Assembly: GCA_022841745.1 (NCBI GenBank)
Contig: JALHQW010000052.1
Span: 1 to 58,373 of the forward strand
Reading direction: 5' to 3'
Origin: Saprospiraceae bacterium
Lineage (GTDB): Bacteria > Bacteroidota > Bacteroidia > Chitinophagales > Saprospiraceae
DNA: 58,373 bases
This document shows, piece after piece, positions 16,811 through 26,500 of this stretch (the stretch's first letter is position 1; each line of letters opens with the position of its first letter). The notes beneath the pieces were generated by a model. The model was not told the origin of the DNA. It worked only from the letters and a program-made list of their open reading frames with translations, and made no database searches. The position numbers and the translations under genes are program-made.

Positions 16811-17878
16811 TTAAGGTTGGGGTGAAGCCCTTCTAAGCCTATCGTTGATAGCGGTACCAAGGCCCTTTTCTGGCAGGTTTCTCACTAATATCATAGTTGA
16901 CCCAGAAGCATCAGCCTCCCGCATGGTGGCAAAAAGCTGCTTGGCGGCCTCATCCATGTCTGCATTTATGGAAAGCTGAAAACGGTATTTTGCCGCAATA
17001 TTGTCCATATTGTTGCCGAAGGCAATAACACAACCTGATTCGGGCGAATAGCCTTCAGGCATTTTATCACCTTCAAGGATAAAAAGCGGTGTTGAAGTGG
17101 CATAATGGCTTTTCAATTGACCGGGAGCCACGGGGTGCTCTTCCACACCAGTTTGAACCAAAACTTGCTTGCCCAAAGCTGACTCTATCGCTTCCACTGC
17201 TACCCCACCCTGCCGCCTGATGATAACTTGTTGATTCTCAAAATCAACTATGGTGCTTTCCAAGCCAATTTCACAAGGGCCACCATCGAGGATATAAGGG
17301 ATTTTACCTTTAAGCCCTTGCAAAACATGAGCTGCTGTAGTTGGACTCACATAACCGAAGGGATTGGCAGAGGGAGCCGCCAAAGGGACACCGACCATTT
17401 GTAGCAATTTTCTGGTTAACGGATGGGCAGGTATGCGAACGGCGACTTTCGGGCTGCCTGCAGTGACGAGGTCAGGGATGAGGGATGAGGGATGAGGGAT
17501 GATAGGTTGGTGTTTAGGTTCTCTTCGAGAATGACAAAAGGATTGCGGATTGGGGGGAATCCGTTCCAATAAAAAAGTGATGGGGCCGGGGCTAAATGCC
17601 GTGGCTAATACCTCTGCCTCTGCTGGCACATTCTGGACGTATTTTAGGACGGACTCCCAATCTGGCAGATGGATGATGAGGGGGTTGAAATGTGGCCGGT
17701 TCTTGGCCTTGAAGATTTTCAGAACGGCATCGGGGTCGAGGGCATTGGCAGCAAGACCATAGACAGTCTCGGTGGGGATGGCGACGGGCTGCCCTTGTAG
17801 CAAGGATGCTTTTGCCAATTGCAAATCAGTTCCAACACTCGTCTTTCCCATAATTTTCATAATCAAACTCGCCATCAC
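16811..17878 (-). CDS. sua5: Threonylcarbamoyl-AMP synthase (Sua5/YrdC/YwlC family)
   Basis: 355 residues. The YrdC domain makes threonylcarbamoyl-AMP from threonine, bicarbonate and ATP for the tRNA t6A37 modification. Evidence: GQPVAIPTETVYGLAANA, KIFKAKNRPHFNPLIIHL, FSPGPITFLLER, VAVRIPAHPLTRKLL and APSANPFGYVSPTTAAHVL, then a C-terminal Sua5 domain (SPESGCVIAFGNN onward). Between FLLER and PDLVTAGSP is a foreign-looking insert of about 30 residues (IPPNPQSFCHSRREPKHQPI and more) encoded by an intergenic-type repeat. Start uncertain: ATG codons at 17878, 17875, 17860 and 17851; the last fits the family best. Confidence 0.9.
   Translation of the reverse strand: MMASLIMKIMGKTSVGTDLQLAKASLLQGQPVAIPTETVYGLAANALDPDAVLKIFKAKNRPHFNPLIIHLPDWESVLKYVQNVPAEAEVLATAFSPGPITFLLERIPPNPQSFCHSRREPKHQPIIPHPSSLIPDLVTAGSPKVAVRIPAHPLTRKLLQMVGVPLAAPSANPFGYVSPTTAAHVLQGLKGKIPYILDGGPCEIGLESTIVDFENQQVIIRRQGGVAVEAIESALGKQVLVQTGVEEHPVAPGQLKSHYATSTPLFILEGDKMPEGYSPESGCVIAFGNNMDNIAAKYRFQLSINADMDEAAKQLFATMREADASGSTMILVRNLPEKGLGTAINDRLRRASPQP
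17471..17565. repeat. Dispersed repeat inserted in frame within sua5
   Basis: On the plus strand a GGATGAG heptamer repeat (17474-17503) is followed by GTTCTCTTCGAGAATGACAA (17518-17537) and GGATTGCGGATTGGGG. The hairpin plus ATGACAAA matches intergenic copies at 6979 and 53174-53594. It lies inside the YrdC domain and keeps the reading frame. Confidence 0.75.
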
Positions 17879-18633
17879 TGGCTTTTATGCCCACTAAGAT
17901 GTTTCGGACAGGGTAAACCACATCGCCTACATCTAATTTGTAACTGGCGAAATCTAATCCGACTTGGATATTCTTGCCTATAAGGACGACAAAATTAGCA
18001 CCTCTAATCCAAAGTTCATTGCCTCGTCCACCAAACTCCTTTGCGCTTGAATGCCACAAGGCCCTTGTTTTTAGCCATGGCCAATGTTTCCACGAATGCA
18101 CAATCCCTGCTGGGACTACAGTTGTAAAGATCAACTTCGGCAAATGCTTTCCCATTGATTGTCAAAGAGTTGTAACGATTCTCCAAAATGCTACCAACAT
18201 CCGTAAATACCGACAAAAAATCCTGTTGTGGGAGGGACTGTGCTGTATGGCGATAAATCAATGTCTTGGAAATGGTAAGCTCCAATGCGTAAAAATCTGG
18301 CAATGGCAGCCAATTGGTGCTGTAGGCGGTGCGGTAAAACTCGTGACAGGTTTGGCCGTTGTTGCCCAAGTCTGCTACTTCAGTTCTTGCATCGTTCTCG
18401 ATGCTAATCAACGTGTCAAACTCATTGCCCAAAGAGTCAGAGAAGACCAGCACCTCACCGATGGCATCGGAGAAAAAAAGATTGGGAGCAAGCAAGGAGT
18501 CGCATACTAGGCTATCTCTTGGTGGAAAAGGCGTGGTCGGGTCGTCGTCAGAGAGGACGTTGGGGTCGGCTTGGCAGGCAAATAAAAATGAAATGACAAA
18601 TAAAATTAAGTTGAGCTTGCTGTACTTTTTCAT
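17826..18633 (-). pseudogene. Lipoprotein of unknown function with apparent frameshift
   Basis: The frame from 18633 gives MKKYSKLNLILFVISFLFAC, a lipoprotein signal, then about 180 residues (ENRYNSLTINGKAFAEVDLY, LAMAKNKGLVAFKRK) before a stop at 18016-18018. Near 18036-18042 the other frame continues as EFGGRGNELWIRG and on to a stop at 17826. GLVAF followed by GNELW fits the usual ending of such Bacteroidota lipoproteins, so a single-base indel is likely: a natural mutation, a sequencing error, or less likely programmed. If only the first frame is translated, the protein is 205 residues (18016..18633). It lies downstream of the dynamin gene on the same strand. Function unknown. Confidence 0.6.
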
Positions 18634-18717
18634 TTAATTATAATGGGTAAAACAAACTTTATTGCGTTTAAACGCAACCAAACTTTCGATGATTTCGATG
18701 GTAAATGTTTCAGGGAA

Positions 18718-20460
18718 TTAGGAAATTAAACCATAAACCAATTTCAAATTGTCTTCCACCTGACCCAATCGCCCCTCAATCCCCCCCTGCCTCTGTTCCA
18801 AATTGGCAACTTGCACCTCTTCCCTTTCCAGCATGGCATCAAACCCCTCGAAATTGGCGTCAATTTTCTCCTTGATACTTGTCACATAGCTGCGAAGTTT
18901 GTTGGACAGCTCGCCTTGCAGCAGCCCCCTACCCTTCTGGATTTCCTGTTGGAATCCTTCCACTACTTTACGCTTCTTGGCTGCCGAGGTAAAGCCTGCA
19001 AACAGCACCCCGATTGAAGTCAAAACACCGCCTGTAACGTCAAAAACGGAAAGTTTCGTTACGGCAGCGAGTATGATGCCAACCACGGCCATGCCGCCGC
19101 CCGTGGCGATACTGGCCGACCCAAGTTTTTTGTCAGGAAAAAGCTGGTCGGCGCTGAAGTTTTCGGGGCGGTTGAGGAATTTGGTGAAAGTCTCCTGCAA
19201 ATCCTGCATGACGGTGGCCCGTCGCTCAGCTATATCGCTGAATATATCGTGGTTGTTGCGGAGGATGGTCTCGCTTTGGTGGATTTTTAGGTCAATCATC
19301 TTCGCCATCTGCTGAATGCTGTCGGCGAGATCGGCCACATTGTCGTTCAACTTGTTTTGGAGTTCGAGGTGAAGTTGCTGGTCGAGGTCTTTGGCAAGTG
19401 CTTCTAACCATTCCTGCGCACTGGCTTTTTTCGTAAAAATGCCTGCTATCGTCCGTTTGAGAAGGCTAAAAAAAGACAGCCCCTCCTCCAATTCCTCCTC
19501 TTTTTGGAGCGTGATGCGGTCATAGCCAGCCAGTAGGTTTTCAACGAGCATTTCGACCTGGCGCAGCGATTTTCCCTCTTGTTTTTCAAGGGTTTCCATC
19601 ACTTCCCTACGGAAGCGCAGGTCGGCCTCCCATTGCTTTCGCCTATCTGCAATGCCTTTTCCGATACGCTCGTTCAAGTTGCGGCAGGTGCTGATATTGT
19701 TGGCCAATTTAAGGACGGGCGCCTTGCCACCTGTGATATTTTCACGGATGTATTCCCTTAGTGGCAAATAACCACTTTCAGCATGGCTTCCTTCCTGTTC
19801 CAATTTGGCGGAGACCGCAAATACCTGTGGGGCCTCAATGCCTTTTTTCTGGGCATGTTGGTGGACGCCATTGATGTTAATGGGGAGGTCATCCTCAGCC
19901 ATCAAGTCTTTTTGCTGCAAAACGAAAATGACCTTCCGGCGCCACTCTGCGTGTATAAAATCGAAGAAGTCCCAAGCAGACTGCCGGTACGGGTTTTTTG
20001 CTTCAAACACAAAAACGATGAGGTCACTGGACGGAATGAACCGCTCCGTGATCTCTTGGTGGTGTTCGACGATGGTGTTCGTGCCAGGGGTGTCCACAAT
20101 GGCTATTTCCTTCAGGATTTCGACTGGGTGGGTTATCTTTTTCAGGTAAGGATTGATTTGGATGACCTGTTCTGTTTCTCCCCAAATCACCTGCTGAATG
20201 GTGTCGGTCATAGGCTGTGGGGCCACCTTGCAAACCTCTTTTCCAGTTGACAAAAGGGCATTTATAAAACTGCTTTTCCCCGCTTTTACCTCGCCCACGA
20301 TGACGAACATAAAAGGTTCATTGATGCGGTTGCGTAGCTCGCTCACCGTTTGGCGCAATTGCTCGTGGCCGATTTCAATGGTCAGTTCATGCAGGTCTTT
20401 CGCTATTTCATCAATATGTGCCCGAAGGGTCAGGAGGTTGTCGTCAAGTATTTTAGACAT
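18718..20460 (-). CDS. Dynamin-like GTPase
   Basis: 580 residues from the ATG at 20460 (MSKILDDNLL). GTPase motifs: G1 GEVKAGKSSFINALL (about 56-70), a G2 candidate PMTDTIQ, G3 IAIVDTPGTN, and a G4-like LQQKDLM. The rest is helical and coiled (RKQWEADLRFRREVMETLEK). A hydrophobic paddle-like segment near 430-475 (ASIATGGGMAVVGIILAAV, VLTSIGVLFAG) is as expected of bacterial dynamin-like proteins that bind and reshape membranes after GTP hydrolysis. It starts 64 bases after the EAD11-TonB gene, on the same strand, so they form an operon. Dynamin-like GTPases occur in membrane repair and in phage defence; here the partner suggests a conflict or stress role (inference). Confidence 0.85.
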   Translation of the reverse strand: MSKILDDNLLTLRAHIDEIAKDLHELTIEIGHEQLRQTVSELRNRINEPFMFVIVGEVKAGKSSFINALLSTGKEVCKVAPQPMTDTIQQVIWGETEQVIQINPYLKKITHPVEILKEIAIVDTPGTNTIVEHHQEITERFIPSSDLIVFVFEAKNPYRQSAWDFFDFIHAEWRRKVIFVLQQKDLMAEDDLPININGVHQHAQKKGIEAPQVFAVSAKLEQEGSHAESGYLPLREYIRENITGGKAPVLKLANNISTCRNLNERIGKGIADRRKQWEADLRFRREVMETLEKQEGKSLRQVEMLVENLLAGYDRITLQKEEELEEGLSFFSLLKRTIAGIFTKKASAQEWLEALAKDLDQQLHLELQNKLNDNVADLADSIQQMAKMIDLKIHQSETILRNNHDIFSDIAERRATVMQDLQETFTKFLNRPENFSADQLFPDKKLGSASIATGGGMAVVGIILAAVTKLSVFDVTGGVLTSIGVLFAGFTSAAKKRKVVEGFQQEIQKGRGLLQGELSNKLRSYVTSIKEKIDANFEGFDAMLEREEVQVANLEQRQGGIEGRLGQVEDNLKLVYGLIS

Positions 20461-20524
20461 AATGGTGTTTTTGCCAATGGCTGGTTTATTGCCAACAAAG
20501 GTATGCCAACACCGCAATAACAGG

Positions 20525-22381
20525 CTATTTTTCCAATTTGAAAGTTACGGGTTGTGTATATTTCACCCTGATGGGATTTCCTTTTGCGTTTAGCCCAGGC
20601 TTGAATTTTGGCAGTGATTTTATCAATCGAACAGCCTCTTGGGCGCAACCACCTCCGATGTCATTCAATGCCTTTACTTCGGTAATGGAGCCATCTCGTT
20701 CAACGACAAAGCTAACCACGATGGAACCTTGAATGGATTTCTGCTCAGCCTCCCTGGGGTATTCAAACCGGCTACTCAAGTAGCGAAAAATCTTTTCGGA
20801 GGTACATTTTTCTTCTTTTCCCTTGTTGGTGTCCCCACATTTTTTGAACACTGGTTTTCTGGCTGCTGACATGAATGGCACCGGCTCATTTGGATTGGTT
20901 GGTGCAGGTAATGGAGGCGCCGGCTTTGGTGTATCCGTCGTGCTAGGGGCCGGAGTTGGCTTTGGCTTAGGGGTAGGTTTTACAGGATCTGGTTTTGGTT
21001 TCGGGTTCGGTTTACTGGGCGTCTTTTTTGAAGGAGTAGGCGTTTTGGGCGTTTTGTCATTCTTTACTACAGGTTCACTGGGTTTGGTTATTTCTTGGTT
21101 TTTGATTGAATCAATATCCAATTTTATTGAATCCACGGCAGCTACGTCACCACGGTTCATTTCATTTATCATGGCGGCTGCATCATTTGCGTATTTCCCG
21201 GTAGGGTATTCTTTCAAGTAATTCTCCAATCCCGCCACATTGTTTGCAGCAATCGCAGTTTCCCAAGCTTCGTTTTCCAAGGTATCAAGCAAATTGAGGG
21301 CTTCGGCACTTACATTTGTTCCTGGGTATTTTTCAATAAAGTCTTCTAACTCTTGCCTATTTCGTCTTGCCCTTATAGCCTTCCATTCCGGGTCATCATC
21401 CACTAATTCAGTTGGGAAATCCGTGCTCTTATTCCCAATATCAGTCACATTGTAAACTACAACACCTCCTATTACAACAGTAGCAACACCTGCAATTATT
21501 TTTCCGATGAAACCCAATCCTGCCGCTGCTTTTCCTGGTTTGGAAGGCTGATTTGGAGGGGTATGTGGCTGGACTGCTTCCACGTTTTTAGAGCTGCCAG
21601 GCACTGCCCTTTGCTCATCAGTCCCAGTAACCTGCCAAGCGTATCCTGTACTTGTGAAGCCCAGTTCTTCTTCTGTTGGCTTTTGGGTGAGGATTTCTAC
21701 TTGCTCCTTTAATACTTCATTTCGCTTCCGTTCAATGCCATTGATGATTTCAATGATGGAGATTTTAAGCACCAACGGGAATTGCCCCTCTTTTAATGGC
21801 GTCACGCAAAAAATCCACTCAGTCACGAGGTCTTTTTCCACAAACTGAACAGTATCGTGAACGGTCGTAATAGTAAACGCTTTGTCCGAATTTGGGTCGA
21901 GCAGTTCGACGCCCATTACGTCAGATATGCGCAGGTCCTTCATCACATCCCCGACTTGAACCTCAAAATCTTTTATCAGATCGGCCCTATTGAAAGCCAA
22001 CCTAATGACACATTCTACCTCTATTCCAAGCTGCATTTTTTTCGGAATGCGGTAAATCACCTCCCCGTTGTAAACATCGGCCATGCCTATTTCCGAAGTC
22101 GCACCAACGGAGAGTTCAGGGATGTCGGTGTCATTCAGGTTATCAATAAACTCAATGATGGATTGCCTGATTTTATTGAACTCCAGGGTGGCATCCTCGT
22201 TTGACACCACGCCTTGCAGCAATTGCCGGCTGATATCCTGGTAACGGCCTTCCAAAGCCAAATAATTATTGTAGCAGTCAGAGCCCGGTCTAAGGAGTTT
22301 TTTGAGGGCGGCAAGCACCAAATCGTTGCCCTGTGGGACGAGGTCACGGAGTTCGTTCTGAATGGTTTCCAATGTTTTCAT
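20525..22381 (-). CDS. EAD11-like domain / transmembrane / TonB C-terminal domain protein
   Basis: 618 residues. In order: an EAD11-like helical domain (1-83; NNYLALEGRYQDISRQ, GVVSNEDATLEFNKIRQSI); a beta-rich domain (about 100-233; VTPLKEGQFPLVLKISIIE); one membrane helix (about 287-310; LGFIGKIIAGVATVVIGGVV); two helical repeats with a YP.G pattern (EDFIEKYPGTN, ENYLKEYPTGKYAND); a Pro/Lys/Thr-rich stretch (433-501); and a TonB C-terminal domain (520-618; SRFEYPREAEQKSIQGSIVV, VERDGSITEVKAL). EAD domains are known as homotypic adaptor modules in bacterial conflict systems. The topology implies a cytoplasmic adaptor and a periplasmic TonB end. It is first in an operon with the dynamin-like GTPase. 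I know of no described protein with this fusion. Confidence 0.75.
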   Translation of the reverse strand: MKTLETIQNELRDLVPQGNDLVLAALKKLLRPGSDCYNNYLALEGRYQDISRQLLQGVVSNEDATLEFNKIRQSIIEFIDNLNDTDIPELSVGATSEIGMADVYNGEVIYRIPKKMQLGIEVECVIRLAFNRADLIKDFEVQVGDVMKDLRISDVMGVELLDPNSDKAFTITTVHDTVQFVEKDLVTEWIFCVTPLKEGQFPLVLKISIIEIINGIERKRNEVLKEQVEILTQKPTEEELGFTSTGYAWQVTGTDEQRAVPGSSKNVEAVQPHTPPNQPSKPGKAAAGLGFIGKIIAGVATVVIGGVVVYNVTDIGNKSTDFPTELVDDDPEWKAIRARRNRQELEDFIEKYPGTNVSAEALNLLDTLENEAWETAIAANNVAGLENYLKEYPTGKYANDAAAMINEMNRGDVAAVDSIKLDIDSIKNQEITKPSEPVVKNDKTPKTPTPSKKTPSKPNPKPKPDPVKPTPKPKPTPAPSTTDTPKPAPPLPAPTNPNEPVPFMSAARKPVFKKCGDTNKGKEEKCTSEKIFRYLSSRFEYPREAEQKSIQGSIVVSFVVERDGSITEVKALNDIGGGCAQEAVRLIKSLPKFKPGLNAKGNPIRVKYTQPVTFKLEK

Positions 22382-22422
22382 GACAAGGTGGAATTGGGTA
22401 ATTGTTCAAATAACTGGAAAGC

Positions 22423-22451
22423 CAAATTTAAGCTGATTTTTTGCTCCGCAA
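22423..22451 (-). promoter_or_regulatory. Bacteroidota-type promoter of the EAD11-dynamin operon
   Basis: On the minus strand TTG (22451-22449), an 18-nt spacer and TAAATTTG (22430-22423) match the TTG-N(17-23)-TANNTTTG consensus exactly. Transcription would start near 22416, about 35 nt before the ATG at 22381. Confidence 0.7.
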
Positions 22452-22533
22452 GCTACTCGTTTTAGGTAGTAAGTACCTTTTATTTCATCCAACCTTGATA
22501 TTCCACTATTTTCGCCGTTAAATCACCACTTCT

Positions 22534-23586
22534 ATGTCTCGTTTTTCCCTTTTTTCTTACCTCTGCCTTTTCCTTTTCGGTTGCTCTGCTGCACAAAAAG
22601 CTGTAACTAACAATGGCCCGCTCGAAAACATTGGCAGTTGCCGCCTCGCTTTTTACAATGTCGAAAACCTGTTCGACACGATGGATGACCCCAATAATAC
22701 GGGCGACGACGAATACCTTCCAACCAGCAAAAAAACTTGGACACCGGAGCGTTATCAGGTAAAATTGGATCATTTGGCCAAGGTAATTGAAGGGATGGGC
22801 TACCCTGCCTTGATTGGATTGGCAGAGATTGAAAATGCCATCGTGCTCAAGGATTTTTGCGAAAAAACAAGCCTGAAACAGCATGACTATGGCTATGTCC
22901 ATTTTGATTCTCCTGATTTCAGGGGCATTGATGTGGCATTGATTTACAAAAAAAGACAGTTCAATTTGCTCGAATCAAGGCCCATTAAGGTTGAATTCCC
23001 AGCGGGCATGATTCCCGACAAACCCGATTATACTACCCGTGATTTATTGGTAGTTAAGGGCAAATTAGGCAATGCCGCTTCCATTCATGTGATGGTAGCC
23101 CATCTGCCTTCAAGGAGCGATGGAGAAAAAGAGACGGAACCGAGAAGGATGCACGTTGCAGCTTTAATGAAAGAACAAGTGGAATTAATCGAAAAAAAAG
23201 AGGAAAATGCCAGCTTCATCCTCATGGGCGATATGAACGACGAGCCTTCCAACAAGAGCATGGCCCAAAGCCTCGGTGCACAACCGATAGGCAATTCAGC
23301 AGAAGCGGGCATCCTTTACAATTGTTTCTCGAAGTTCCAACTGGATGGATTGGGCAGTTATCGGTACAGAGGAGATTGGAACATGCTCGATCAAATTATC
23401 ATTTCTGGAAACTTGATTCAAGGCAAAAACAACCCGAATTATTCCGAAGCTGGCATTTTTCAAGCTTCTTGGATGATGTACAAGGATGATAAATATGGGA
23501 TTTCCCCAAGCAGGACATATGGGGGAGACCGCTATTTTGGAGGGTATAGCGACCATTTGCCCATTTTTGTGGACTTAAAATGGTGA
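22534..23586 (+). CDS. Endonuclease/exonuclease/phosphatase-family lipoprotein
   Basis: 350 residues. MSRFSLFSYLCLFLFGC is a lipoprotein signal. The EEP fold is shown by FYNVENLFDT (metal-binding N and E), LIGLAEIEN (catalytic E), FRGIDVALIYKK, VMVAHLPSR, ILMGDMNDEP (D-x-N) and a C-terminal YSDHLPIFV (SDH). These Mg-dependent phosphodiesterases cut nucleic acids or phospho-esters; exported Bacteroidota members are often called endonuclease/exonuclease/phosphatase family without a defined substrate. It is convergent with tamB (5 bases apart). TATTTTCG at 22507-22514 may be the -7 box. Confidence 0.9.
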   Translation: MSRFSLFSYLCLFLFGCSAAQKAVTNNGPLENIGSCRLAFYNVENLFDTMDDPNNTGDDEYLPTSKKTWTPERYQVKLDHLAKVIEGMGYPALIGLAEIENAIVLKDFCEKTSLKQHDYGYVHFDSPDFRGIDVALIYKKRQFNLLESRPIKVEFPAGMIPDKPDYTTRDLLVVKGKLGNAASIHVMVAHLPSRSDGEKETEPRRMHVAALMKEQVELIEKKEENASFILMGDMNDEPSNKSMAQSLGAQPIGNSAEAGILYNCFSKFQLDGLGSYRYRGDWNMLDQIIISGNLIQGKNNPNYSEAGIFQASWMMYKDDKYGISPSRTYGGDRYFGGYSDHLPIFVDLKW

Positions 23587-23591
23587 AGGGA

Positions 23592-26500
23592 TTACTCCTT
23601 CCCTTTCCGTTTGTTCTTCAATTCCCGGTTCTTTTTATGCTCATTGAACAGTTCCGAGAAAGAGTCGAATTCCCGCCTATAGCTGAGGGCCAAGCCTTGT
23701 CTATTCCGGCGGGTGCTTAAAATATCCGCTTCGGTACCCGCATAAACCCGAAGCACGAGCCGCTTATCCGAGGTCAGTGCATATTCCACGGTGAACTCAC
23801 CCGCCAAAATACCGGTCGTCCCAGTAAAAGATTGGTTGCCGAAGTTGCCTCCTGCTTTGATAGAAAAACGGTCGTTCACGATGACCTTCAAACTCGTCTG
23901 CAGTTCATTGCTCGTGAAACTTCCTGCGATATTCTCCGAGTCAAAACCAGAAGTGAACCTGTTGTATTTGATGTTGAAATCAATTCCCTTTACCAGGTTT
24001 TTACCAGCCAAAAAATCGGAAATGAACTCCGTCAATAAAATGGAGGCTTGGTTGGAAAGCATCTCGCTCAAGGTATTGATACCAATATCATATCCTACAA
24101 TGGTATATCCTGATGGCATGAATTGCCCAAGCATCAACAATCCAAATACCTGCCGGTTGAGTTCGTTGGGGTCGAGCCGCACCGTCCTCAGCTTGTTGTC
24201 CACATAATTTCTCAGCTCCGAGGCAACGTTTGGCAAGCTGATGCTAAACGCAATATCAGGCTTCAATAACTTTCCCGTTAGTCCCATGGTGAGGTTGACG
24301 GGCGTACTGTTCCTTGCCAAGTCCTGTATATCAGAAGGTGAGGAAGCCAAATACTCTGCAATCAGATTATAAACGGAGGTATTCAAGTTACCATAGGTTG
24401 CCTTTATGTCAATGATAGCGTCGTAGGGGTTACCAGCCCAAAAAATAGTACCGCCTTTTTCAACGACAAAAGGCTTGTTTAAGCCGAGCCGCATCATGGT
24501 GAACAAATACTCGCCAGTCACTACCGTAAAAGAACCATTCATGACAAAATCGCCCTCCCTCGTTATATCAACCAACAAATTGCCCGTGCCTGTCCCTTTT
24601 AACACATCGCCCCAAGTACGGTCGAACACTACCTCCATGACCGCTTCCTCGGTGATGTTCACATCAAAATACATGTTCAGTCCACGAAGCTCTGTTAATT
24701 TTGGTTGTTCGGATGCAGGCTTTGTGGTTTCGAGGGTAGGCTTGGTGAATTCAATAAACTTCGCATTCTTGGAAGTGACAGACGAACTCATAGGTAAGAA
24801 CAAATGCGTGCCAGCAGTAGTCGTTGCGTTTACCCTAAGTTCCGGCTTTTTGAAGCTGTTGGTAAACCTGACGTGTCCTGTGCCCACAGCCTTTCCATAG
24901 AAGGATGGGTTGTCCTTCTCTGTGGTATTCATGCCGATGAAAGGCCGATTGGTTTCCGTTGAAATGGTCAAGTCCAAACCAAAATCCTTGAAATGGTTAT
25001 GGGTAATGCCGCCGTCCAACCTTGCCCGGTTATTGTCAGGGTCAAGCACCCAAGTGTCCCTTGCATCGAAAATCCGATTGCTGATGGTTACCTGCCCATC
25101 CGGCACCCGGTAAGTCACCCCAATGGGCTTGACGCCAAATTCAACGTGCTCAACCTTGGCCAAGCCGCTGATTTCAGGTTTTGCGGGCTGCCCGAAAAAA
25201 TGAACGTCTGTGGCGCTTAGGCTGCCCTTAGGATTAAGCACTTCTGGCACAAAATAATTGATAATTTTGACGGGATATTTTTCAATATCTATTTTAAAGT
25301 CGAAATAAAGCGGGCCGCCTTTTTGCCATCTTCTTTCAGTTTTCGGTTCAACGCCCGGTGGATTAAAATATCCGTCGGCAACCAACAGCGTTGTGTCACC
25401 TTCAATTGCAAGCCCTACAGTTACTGGCTCCTTAAGATTATTTGTTGCAGCATCTAAGCGTAGAACCCCGTAGTTGTCTCCATTGACGGTCAAGTTATTG
25501 ATTCGCAGCAAGGTAGAAAGTCCCTCGAATTTGAAAACGTTCTTGACCTTCGCCGTCAAGTCGCCATTGCCGCTTATCTTATGCTTTTTTATATCCTTTA
25601 GAAAAGCCAATGAATCAATGGGATAATTGTTCAATTGCAGTTCAAGCCCTTCTCCTTTTACGCTGCTGAGCATAATGTTCCGCTGCCCAGAGCTTAAGAT
25701 AAAATTGCTTGTTTCGATGCTCTTGTCCCCGATTCTCAAGAAGTTGTCGGTGCTGATATTCCAAGTATCGTTCAGTACCACTAAGTCACTTGGTTTAAAG
25801 CTGATGCGCATGGCGTTGTCATCCTCCAGGGAAAGCACGCCATTGATATTGATATTGTCCAGGATTTTATAAAAGTTAGAGGAAATAATGAGGAATTCGA
25901 GCGTGTCTGAGTACAAGGTTCCAATTAGCGAAATGGGCGACAGTTTTTGGGTCTCACTGAACGCCGTTTCAATCACCCCTAATTGCAGGCTTCCCTCTGG
26001 TCCATTCAATTTGCTCCGCAAATAAACATCCTTGAACTTGATGTTTTCATACTCCCAAGAGGGTACTTCCACCTCCAAATAAGCTCTGTTCGTGTACCCA
26101 TCGTAGCTTCCCTTCACAATGGACTCGTCAAAACCATGCAGTTTTTCTTCGAAGAAATTGACAAGGTCTTGCAATTGGCGAACTTGAAGGTCAAACTCGA
26201 ACCTTGAAGTGTCTCTTTGTGGCAATGCTGGGGCCAATTTTAGCCGCTCCGCAAACTCCGGGTAGTTGAGGGAAACGAATCTCGAAAGCTGGGATGGGAT
26301 TTTTTCGATGTCAAAATTGCCAGTGATGTTCATATCGCCAAGCGTCGAATTGACCTTGAATATTTTCTCCGCTTTTTCCGCATCCCAGATCGAGGACAGC
26401 ACCGCCGAATCAATAGTCAGGGTGTCTTTCCTATTTTTTACGATGTAAAAATCGGTGGCATTTGCCGTGCCAGTGATGTCCGACAACCTGATGCCCTTCA

